A stretch of DNA of 64,000 nt from Bacteroidales bacterium. GTDB lineage: Bacteria > Bacteroidota > Bacteroidia > Bacteroidales > Muribaculaceae. This document shows, piece by piece, positions 43,507-50,077 of the stretch (positions within the stretch are counted from its first letter, which is position 1; each line of letters begins with the position of its first letter). The notes under the pieces are model-generated. The model was given only the letters and a program-made list of their open reading frames with translations. It ran no database searches and was not told the origin of the DNA. The stretch lies in NCBI GenBank assembly GCA_900768685.1, contig CAAGDX010000031.1, forward strand, positions 8,086-72,085, given 5' to 3'. Made by a program: the position numbers and the translations under genes.

Positions 43507-44696
43507 AAATACTTTTAGTTTCTTTTTATTATTATCCGGAGGTGGGTGCAGCTCCATCGAGGATGCATAATATGGCGAGGGGGCTTAAGAACCTTGGTGC
43601 CGATGTTGAGATTTTGACATGTTTGCCTAATTATCCCAAGGGAAAGATTTTTGAGGGATACCGCTGGCGTCTATGGAAGCATGAGGAGGTGGACGGGTGC
43701 AAAACGTATCGCTATTGGACTTATGCCACTGTGAGCAAAAATCCGATTGCTCGCGGTTTGAGCATGATTTCATACGCTATGACGATGTGGCTTTTTGGTC
43801 TTAAATTCCGCACTATCAAGAAGTATGACTGTGTGATAATCCAGTGTCCTCCGCTTCCTGTGGGCAGTTCTGCTCTTACTTTGCTGTGCAAGGTTTTTGG
43901 CAAAAAGTGTGTGCTGAATATTTCTGATTTATGGCCGCTTTCTGCTGTGGAACTGGGTGTGATGAAGGAGGGAAGCAAAATCCACAAGATTTTCTCCAAG
44001 CTTGAAAAATACAATTATCGGACAGCAGATGCCATTTTTGGTCAGAGCAATGAAATTCTGCGTCATGTGTCTGATTTTGAGCCGGAAAAACCTAAGTTTC
44101 TCTACCGAAATCTGCAGAAATATGAGGAAGGCTCCGTGCATACGGTGAAGGGCAAACCTCTGAAAATTGTTTATGCCGGTTTGCTGGGTGTGGCTCAGGA
44201 CATAAAGGGAATAATAGAAAATGTGGATTTTGCCGCTCTGGGTGCGGAATTTCACATTTATGGCGGTGGAAATCAGGCAGAGGCTATCAAGGAGATGATC
44301 GCGAACGGCAGAAATGACGTGGTTTATCACGGATATGTTAGCAAAGCGAAAATTGGCGAGGAACTCGGAAAGTATGATGTTTCTCTTGTTCCGCTTGCAG
44401 TGAGGATAAGAGGAGCGGTTCCATCAAAGATTTTTGATATTCTGCCTCTGGGAATACCGGTGCTTTTCTGCGGTGGTGGTGAAGGTGCGGAGATAATCCG
44501 AGAGCACAGTGTGGGTCTTGTTTCCGAGCCGGGCGACTATGCTGCTATTAGTGAAAATATAAGCCAAATTGCGAGTATGAGTGATGAAGAATTCAAGCAA
44601 TTATCGGAAAGGTGCATAAATGTGAGCCAGGAGTATTTCAATTTTGACAAGCAAATGAAGGAAACGCTTGAATTTCTTGAAGATATAGTTAAATAG
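43503..44696 (+). CDS. WbuB-like GT4 glycosyltransferase
   Basis: 397 residues. MKILLVSFYYYPEVGAAPSR, MARGLKNLGADVEILTCLPN, YPKGKIFEGY, LNISDLWPLSAVELGVMKEG near 142, and the donor region LGVAQDIKGIIENVDFAALG near 228 place it with the WbuB/WcaI-type transferases that use amino sugars on undecaprenyl carriers. It overlaps the heparinase-like gene (ATGA) and precedes the epimerase and WecB/WecC genes, so it may act on the HexNAc made by these. The sugar assignment is inference. Confidence 0.85.
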   Translation: MKILLVSFYYYPEVGAAPSRMHNMARGLKNLGADVEILTCLPNYPKGKIFEGYRWRLWKHEEVDGCKTYRYWTYATVSKNPIARGLSMISYAMTMWLFGLKFRTIKKYDCVIIQCPPLPVGSSALTLLCKVFGKKCVLNISDLWPLSAVELGVMKEGSKIHKIFSKLEKYNYRTADAIFGQSNEILRHVSDFEPEKPKFLYRNLQKYEEGSVHTVKGKPLKIVYAGLLGVAQDIKGIIENVDFAALGAEFHIYGGGNQAEAIKEMIANGRNDVVYHGYVSKAKIGEELGKYDVSLVPLAVRIRGAVPSKIFDILPLGIPVLFCGGGEGAEIIREHSVGLVSEPGDYAAISENISQIASMSDEEFKQLSERCINVSQEYFNFDKQMKETLEFLEDIVK

Positions 44697-44713
44697 AATT
44701 TATTTTTTACGAT

Positions 44714-45706
44714 ATGAAAATAGCAATGATTGGTGCCAGCGGTTTCGTTGGCACAAGGCTTATTGACCTTTTGAAAGAGGATAAGTCTTATAGCATTAAG
44801 AACATCGACCTTGTGCCGAGTCATTTTTTCAATGATATCACGGTGATAGGCGATGTGCGTAACCAAGAACAGGTAGATAAGGAGCTTAAGGGCTACGATG
44901 TTGTAGTACTTCTTGCAGCACAGCACCGTGACGACGTCTCTCCCACGAGTCTGTACTACGATACAAACGTGGGCGGAATGGAGGTGACACTGCGGACTAT
45001 GGAGAAAAACGGAATAAAGCGGATAATATTCTTTTCATCTGTGGCAGTTTATGGGCTGAATAAGGAAAATCCTGATGAAAATCACCCCGCAGACCCTTTT
45101 AATCACTATGGCAAGAGCAAGTGGCAGGCAGAGCAGGTGCTCCGGAAATGGTATGAGACCCATGCGGACTGGAATATAGATATTATCCGCCCTACTGTTA
45201 TTTTTGGCGAGAGAAACCGGGGAAATGTCTATAATCTGCTTAAGCAAATATCATCTGGCAAGTTCTTGATGGTGGGAAATGGCAAGAACCGCAAGTCTAT
45301 GGCATACGTTGGAAATATCGTGGCATTTGTGAAATACATGATAGATAATGTTACTGAGGGTTACAACGTATTTAACTATATAGACAAGCCCGATACTGAT
45401 ATGAACAATCTTGTGGCTCATGTCAGCAAGGTGCTGAACAAGCATATACCGGCCACGCATTTCCCTTATTGGCTCGGTATGCTTGGTGGATATTGCTTTG
45501 ACGCCCTGGCATTCATAACACGAAAGAAACTTACAGTATCATCTGTAAGAGTGAAAAAATTTTGTGCAACAACAGAATTTGATGCTACAAAAGTTCATTC
45601 CTGTGGCTTCAAAGCCCCATTTACTCTTGAAGAAGGACTGGCTCGGACTCTTGAATTTGAGTTTGTGCATCCACGAACCGATGATATAACTTTTAAGAGC
45701 GAATAA
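44714..45706 (+). CDS. NAD-dependent epimerase/dehydratase (extended SDR)
   Basis: 330 residues. Rossmann GASGFVGTRLIDLL at 8-21, VVVLLAAQHRDDVSP near 63, the Ser in IIFFSSVAVYG near 105, and the catalytic Y-x3-K in FNHYGKSKWQAEQV near 130. Sugar-nucleotide epimerase or dehydratase of the GalE/WcaG class; the substrate is not determinable. It precedes wecB (14 bp gap) and probably supplies a modified nucleotide sugar to the same pathway. Confidence 0.87.
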   Translation: MKIAMIGASGFVGTRLIDLLKEDKSYSIKNIDLVPSHFFNDITVIGDVRNQEQVDKELKGYDVVVLLAAQHRDDVSPTSLYYDTNVGGMEVTLRTMEKNGIKRIIFFSSVAVYGLNKENPDENHPADPFNHYGKSKWQAEQVLRKWYETHADWNIDIIRPTVIFGERNRGNVYNLLKQISSGKFLMVGNGKNRKSMAYVGNIVAFVKYMIDNVTEGYNVFNYIDKPDTDMNNLVAHVSKVLNKHIPATHFPYWLGMLGGYCFDALAFITRKKLTVSSVRVKKFCATTEFDATKVHSCGFKAPFTLEEGLARTLEFEFVHPRTDDITFKSE

Positions 45707-45720
45707 TTTTTAATACAAAT

Positions 45721-46977
45721 ATGAAAAAAGTGATGCTTGTCTTCGGGACACGCCCGGAGGCAATAAAGATGGCTCCGCTGGTGAAGAAGTTTCAGGAGCG
45801 GAGCGAGGATTTTGAGACTGTGGTGTGCGTTACGGGTCAACATCGCGAAATGCTGGACCAGGTGCTTGAGATTTTTGATATCAAGCCGGATTATGACTTG
45901 AATATCATGAAACAGGGTCAGGATTTGTATGATGTGACGGCACGCGTGCTTACGGGTATGCGTGATGTGCTGCAGGAGGTTAAGCCGGATGTGGTGCTTG
46001 TTCACGGTGATACTACAACTTCTACGGCGGCTGCTCTGGCTGCTTTTTATCAGCAGATACCTGTTGGTCATGTGGAGGCAGGTCTTCGTACGCATAATAT
46101 TTATTCTCCGTGGCCTGAGGAGATGAATCGCCAGATTACGGGTCGCATAGCGGAGTATAATTTTGCTCCTACTCCTCTCTCGGAGCGTAACTTGCTGGAA
46201 GAGAAGGCTCATGGCAGGATTTTCGTGACGGGAAACACCGTGATTGATGCTCTATATATGATTGTGGATAAGCTGAAGAGTGATAAGGCTCTGGCTGATG
46301 AACAGAGGGCTGTGCTTGCCAAGGCAGGGTATGATGTGTCAAGAGTCGAGGGTCAAGAGTCGAGGGTCAAGGGTCAAGTGTCTCTAGACTCTAGTCTCAA
46401 GTCTCTAGACCCTAAATCAGGCAGGAAACTTGTGCTGATAACGGGTCATCGCCGTGAGAATTTCGGTGATGGTTTTATCCGTATGGTTACAGCGATGAAG
46501 GATTTGTCTGAGAAGTACCCGGAAGTGGATTTTGTGTATCCTATGCATCTTAATCCAAATGTTCGTAAGCCTATTCACGAAGTGTTTGGGATTGAGTCAA
46601 GAGTCAAGGGTCAAGAGTCGAGAGACGAGGGTCATGAGACGAGGGTTCATAAGAATTTCTTTTTTATAGAGCCTCTGCAATACCTTGAGTTTGTGTATCT
46701 TATGGAAAAATCCACTATTGTCCTCACAGATAGCGGTGGCATCCAGGAGGAGGCTCCGGGTCTTGGAAAGCCTGTTCTTGTGATGCGTGACACTACTGAG
46801 CGTCCGGAGGCTCTTGAGGCGGGGACAGTGAAACTTGTGGGCACGGATTATGATAAGATTGTGGGTGAGGTTTCTCGCCTGATAGAAGATGAGGCGTACT
46901 ATCGCCAAATGAGCCAGGCTGTGAATCCATACGGTGACGGCAAGGCTTGTGAAAGAATAGTTGATGCGTTGAGGTAA
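45721..46977 (+). CDS. wecB: UDP-N-acetylglucosamine 2-epimerase with two heptad-repeat insertions
   Basis: 418 residues, about 40 longer than usual WecB. VMLVFGTRPEAIKMAPLVKK, CVTGQHREMLDQVLEIFDI, VHGDTTTSTAAALAAFYQQ, HVEAGLRTHNIYSPWPEEMN, ITGHRRENFGDG near 240, and TDSGGIQEEAPGLGKPVL near 337 cover the whole active site. The extra length is two in-frame repeat-encoded insertions, at about residues 206-233 (just before the HRREN strand) and 292-309 (between HLNPNVR and the IEPLQYLEF strand), both at expected loops. It converts UDP-GlcNAc to UDP-ManNAc, the substrate of the WecC encoded downstream. Confidence 0.93.
   Translation: MKKVMLVFGTRPEAIKMAPLVKKFQERSEDFETVVCVTGQHREMLDQVLEIFDIKPDYDLNIMKQGQDLYDVTARVLTGMRDVLQEVKPDVVLVHGDTTTSTAAALAAFYQQIPVGHVEAGLRTHNIYSPWPEEMNRQITGRIAEYNFAPTPLSERNLLEEKAHGRIFVTGNTVIDALYMIVDKLKSDKALADEQRAVLAKAGYDVSRVEGQESRVKGQVSLDSSLKSLDPKSGRKLVLITGHRRENFGDGFIRMVTAMKDLSEKYPEVDFVYPMHLNPNVRKPIHEVFGIESRVKGQESRDEGHETRVHKNFFFIEPLQYLEFVYLMEKSTIVLTDSGGIQEEAPGLGKPVLVMRDTTERPEALEAGTVKLVGTDYDKIVGEVSRLIEDEAYYRQMSQAVNPYGDGKACERIVDALR
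46339..46417 (+). repeat. Heptad-repeat insertion in wecB (site 1, inverted halves)
   Basis: Six heptads (TCAAGAG, TCGAGGG, TCAAGAG, TCGAGGG, TCAAGGG, TCAAGTG) followed by the opposite-orientation form TCTCTAGACTCTAG and CTCTAGACC, so a hairpin is possible. In-frame. Confidence 0.9.
46597..46645 (+). repeat. Heptad-repeat insertion in wecB (site 2)
   Basis: Exactly seven heptads: TCAAGAG, TCAAGGG, TCAAGAG, TCGAGAG, ACGAGGG, TCATGAG, ACGAGGG. In-frame. Confidence 0.9.
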
Positions 46978-46980
46978 GAG

Positions 46981-47099
46981 TCAAGGGTCGAGAGTCAAGA
47001 GTCGAGAGTCAAGGGTCGAGAGTCAAGAGTCGAGAGTCAAGAGTCAAGGGTCGAGAGTCGAGAGTCAAGGGTCAAGAGTCGAGAGTCGAGAGTCAAGAG
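46981..47099 (+). repeat. Seventeen perfect heptads TC(A/G)AG(A/G)G between wecB and the S23-like gene
   Basis: Seventeen uninterrupted 7-bp units, each TCAAGGG, TCAAGAG or TCGAGAG. All variation is A/G at positions 3 and 6. The run begins 3 bp after the wecB stop and ends 19 bp before the next ATG. Confidence 0.96.
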
Positions 47100-47118
47100 A
47101 CTATAGTAAAAGAAAGGT

Positions 47119-47478
47119 ATGGCTGAAAGAAGTTTTGAGAATTTAAGGGTTTGGCAAGAATCACGAGTGTTTGTGAATGATATTTATGATATGATGCGAA
47201 ATTGCCGCGATTTTGGATTTAAGGACCAAATTCAGCGAGCTGCGGTAAGTATTATGAATAATATCGCAGAAGGTCAGGAATCAGGCTCGGATGCGAAATT
47301 TTCAAATTTTCTCAATATAGCAAAAGGCAGTTGCTCTGAGGTTCGTTCAATGTTATACTTATGTTATGACTTAGGTTTTTGCTCTGAAGAAAAACTCAAA
47401 GAACTTTACTCAAACGCACAATCAATATCAAGTGGTTTAAACAAATTAATTTCATATTTAAATAATCAAAGTAAATAA
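47119..47478 (+). CDS. Four-helix-bundle protein (S23/IVS-encoded type)
   Basis: 119 residues. MAERSFENLRVWQESRVFVN, FGFKDQIQRAAVSIMNNIAEGQESGSD (the IAEG motif) and AKGSCSEVRSMLYLCYDLGF define the four-helix-bundle family found as intervening-sequence proteins in 23S rRNA and related to the Avd accessory protein of diversity-generating retroelements. The function is unknown. It is not inside rRNA here; it is bounded on both sides by heptad-repeat runs and separates wecB from wecC. No reverse transcriptase or template repeat is visible nearby. It may travel with the repeats. Confidence 0.9.
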   Translation: MAERSFENLRVWQESRVFVNDIYDMMRNCRDFGFKDQIQRAAVSIMNNIAEGQESGSDAKFSNFLNIAKGSCSEVRSMLYLCYDLGFCSEEKLKELYSNAQSISSGLNKLISYLNNQSK

Positions 47479-47480
47479 CG

Positions 47481-47532
47481 TCAAGAGTCAAAGGTCTCTA
47501 GACTCTAGACACTAGACTCTAGACTCTAGACA
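47481..47532. repeat. Heptad repeats, forward then inverted, between the S23-like gene and wecC
   Basis: TCAAGAGTCAAAG followed by TCTCTAGACTCTAGAC, ACTAGACTCTAGACTCTAGAC: the direct unit followed by the reverse-complement form, ending 13 bp before the wecC ATG. Confidence 0.88.
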
Positions 47533-47545
47533 AATAATTAGTATT

Positions 47546-48766
47546 ATGATTAACGTAATCGGACTTGGCTACATCGGCTTGCCAACGGCACTGATGATGG
47601 CATCTCACGGCGTGAAAGTTGTGGGAACAGACTATAACAAGGAACTTGTGGCAACACTGAATGCGGGTCATACGACATTCAAGGAAGATGGCCTGGATGA
47701 ACTTTTCAAGGCTGCTCTTGCTGCCGGAATACAGTTTACAACAGAATACCAGAAAACGGATACTTACATCGTGTCCGTGCCTACGCCTTACGACAAGTTT
47801 TCCAAAAAAGTGGATGCTTGCTACGTGGTGTCGGCGGTGAAAGACGTGCTGAAGGTGTGCCCGAAGGGTGCTACAGTGGTTATTGAATCTACTGTTTCTC
47901 CGGGTACTATCGACAAGTACGTTCGTCCTGAAATCGAGGCTCTGGGCTACAAAATCGGCGAGGACATAAACCTTGTTCACGCTCCGGAACGTATCATCCC
48001 GGGCAATATGGTGTATGAACTTCTGCACAATAACCGCACTATCGGTGCAGACAGCCGCGAAATAGGCGAAAAGGTGAAGGAATACTATGCTTCTTTCTGC
48101 CAGGGCGAAATCGTGGTGACTGATATCCGTACTGCGGAGATGACAAAGGTGGTGGAAAATACTTTCCGTGCGGTGAATATCGCTTTTGCAAACGAACTGA
48201 GCCGCATCTGCCGTCACGACAATATGGATGTGTATGAAATCATCAAAATTTGCAATATGCACCCGCGTGTAAATATTTTGCAGCCGGGTCCGGGTGTTGG
48301 CGGTCACTGCATTTCTGTTGACCCATGGTTCCTGGTGGGTGACTATCCAAGTCTCGCAAAGGTGATAGACGAATCAATGAAGACTAACGACAGCCAGCCT
48401 ACTTTCGTGCTGAACCGCATCTACGAGATTATGCAGGAAAACGGCATAAAAGATAACCGCCGCGTGGGTCTTTATGGCTTGACATACAAGGAAAACGTTG
48501 ACGACTGCCGTGAATCTCCAACTTTGCAACTCCTTGAGGCTCAGGAGCGTCACCTGGCACGTCCTCTGAAGTGCTACGACCCGTTTATCACGAAGGATAT
48601 CGTGGAAAATCAGTACCACGACTTTGACAAATTCCTGGAGGAAGTTGACTTGGTGGTGATTATGGTTAAGCATGATGAAATCAAGGCTAACTGGGATAAA
48701 CTGAAGGGAAAGGTTATCCTGGATTGCCATAATATCTGTCCTCTGGAAGGGGTTTATCATATTTAG
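47546..48766 (+). CDS. wecC: UDP-N-acetyl-D-mannosamine dehydrogenase WecC
   Basis: 406 residues. NAD-binding NVIGLGYIGLPTALMMASHG at 3-22, VIESTVSPGTIDKYVRPEIE near 111, HAPERIIPGNMVYELLHNNR near 147, and the catalytic Cys (about 255) in GPGVGGHCISVDPWFL. C-terminal GLTYKENVDDCRESPTLQLL. It oxidises UDP-ManNAc to UDP-ManNAcA, using WecB's product. Unlike wecB it carries no repeat insertion. It is the last intact gene of the operon, followed by repeats and a strong terminator. Confidence 0.94.
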   Translation: MINVIGLGYIGLPTALMMASHGVKVVGTDYNKELVATLNAGHTTFKEDGLDELFKAALAAGIQFTTEYQKTDTYIVSVPTPYDKFSKKVDACYVVSAVKDVLKVCPKGATVVIESTVSPGTIDKYVRPEIEALGYKIGEDINLVHAPERIIPGNMVYELLHNNRTIGADSREIGEKVKEYYASFCQGEIVVTDIRTAEMTKVVENTFRAVNIAFANELSRICRHDNMDVYEIIKICNMHPRVNILQPGPGVGGHCISVDPWFLVGDYPSLAKVIDESMKTNDSQPTFVLNRIYEIMQENGIKDNRRVGLYGLTYKENVDDCRESPTLQLLEAQERHLARPLKCYDPFITKDIVENQYHDFDKFLEEVDLVVIMVKHDEIKANWDKLKGKVILDCHNICPLEGVYHI

Positions 48767-49000
48767 TCGAGAGTCAAGGGTCAAGAGTCGAGAGCACTCG
48801 GAGATCTCGGAGCACTCGGCGGGCTCGGCTGACGACGAGGATATAAGTCAAGGGTCAAGGGTCAAGAGTCAAGGGACTGTAGTGCCGTGGCATGCCACGG
48901 CATCCCAAGTGAATCGAGTTCGGAGAACTCGGGCAGGCTCGGCTGACGCCGAGGATATAAGTCAAGGGTCAAGGGTCAAGAGTCGAGAGTCAAGAGAACT
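48767..49000. repeat. Mixed repeat block: heptads, REP-like palindrome and a 49-bp duplication
   Basis: Heptads at 48769-48794, 48848-48875 and 48959-48995. A 49-bp segment is present twice with one mismatch (48822-48870 and 48936-48984) and includes CTCGGCTGACGCCGAG (hairpin) and GATATAAG. Between them is GCCGTGGCATGCCACGGC (48889-48906), a perfect palindrome of the REP-like family seen at 26981 and 29559. No gene. Confidence 0.85.
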
Positions 49001-49022
49001 CGGAGGATTCCATTAAATAATT

Positions 49023-49065
49023 AGAGCGGGGCATTGCGATTTTGCAATGCTCCGCTCTGTTTTTT
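49023..49065 (+). terminator. Intrinsic terminator of the capsule operon
   Basis: AGAGCGGGGCATTGC, loop GATTTT, GCAATGCTCCGCTCT, then GTTTTTT: a long G/C-rich stem (one mismatch) with a U-tract, closing the transcript after wecC. Confidence 0.93.
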
Positions 49066-49101
49066 GCGGCTATTTTTGGCTAAGGTAGCTATTATAGGAA
49101 T

Positions 49102-49858
49102 GTTCTATAAATTAAGTTCTTGCTAATCAGGGAATTGTTTTGTATATTTATACAAAATAAGAGAAGTTATGAAGAAAAGTCCAAATTATCGTCGCAATCA
49201 ATCAAGTATTAGTTTGTTTGAGAAATCCCAAACGCTCGAAGCATTATCGAAGCAAGGCAACCCATTAGAGTTTATCTCGGGAATAGTTGATTTTGAGATG
49301 TTTCGCCCCATTCTTGAGAGTAAGTTACAAACCGCAGAGCGCAAGAGCAATGCGGGTCGTCGTCCCATTGACCCCGTATTGATGTTCAAAGTTATGTTTG
49401 TACAGCGTCTATATGGACTAAGCGACGAACAGACTGAATACCAGATAAAAGACCGCACAAGCTTTCGTGATTTTATAGGCATCTGTACTGTCGATGATGT
49501 TCCCGATGCTCGTACCATATGGAAATATTGAGAAGAACTGACACGATGTGGAGCATATGATGAGTTGTTCAAGCAGTTCTACGCACACTTGCAGAGTCTT
49601 GGTCTTATTGTCAACGAAGGAAAGATAATAGATGCAAGTTTTGTTGTATCACCCCGCCAACGAAATACACGAGAGGAGAACAAGACAATCAAAAAAGGCG
49701 AGGGAAATAGTTTATGGAACGACAATCCACACAAGAAGTGTCATAAGGATATTGATGCTCGTTGGACAAAGAAAGGCGGAGAAACATTTTGCGACTATAA
49801 GAACCATGCGAAGGTATGCCGTAAGACCAAACTGATAATGGTATCAAATCACCCCTGA
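49102..49858 (+). pseudogene. Truncated IS5-family transposase with internal stop
   Basis: The IS left end starts about 49102 (GTTCTATAAATTAAGTTC), followed by the palindrome TTTTGTATA-tt-TATACAAAA and ATG 49169. The product begins MKKSPNYRRNQSSISLFEKS, with the DUF772 region RRPIDPVLMFKVMFVQRLYG and DRTSFRDFIGI, then a TGA at 49529-49531 where related transposases have Arg (WKY-stop-EELTR). The same frame continues to about 49846 and then breaks off before the DDE catalytic Glu. Doubly dead. A 111-bp copy of its left end recurs at 52855-52965. Confidence 0.85.
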
Positions 49859-50047
49859 AACATTGAGCGAGAAAGCGTCGCGGTAGGGGAATTTCTCACA
49901 ACCTATATAGAGTGTATCGAAGGCATCAGTTCCATCTGTTCTGTGTTCCAATAGATCTTCCTCCGCCACGAAAAGCCCGTATTCTTTGCGATATTTCGCC
50001 TCGCCAAGCGATTTCACCAGTCTGCGAATGTTGTTTGTCAGTTCCAT
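49844..50047 (-). pseudogene. 5' fragment of a TrmH/SpoU-family rRNA methyltransferase gene
   Basis: 67 codons: MELTNNIRRLVKSLGEAKYR, KEYGLFVAEEDLLEH matches the N-terminal substrate-binding part of TrmH-family 2'-O-methyltransferases (typically about 250 residues), then the frame ends at the boundary with the IS remnant. The SPOUT catalytic domain is missing, so the gene was probably destroyed by the insertion and deletion. Confidence 0.7.
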
Positions 50048-50077
50048 TATGTAAAAATTTCCGCAAAGATACGAATT

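Noticed and set aside
46981..47532. Diversity-generating retroelement around the four-helix-bundle (Avd-like) gene
   Set aside because: No reverse transcriptase, no template/variable repeat pair; the A/G variation in heptads does not show the adenine-specific mutation of a paired copy.
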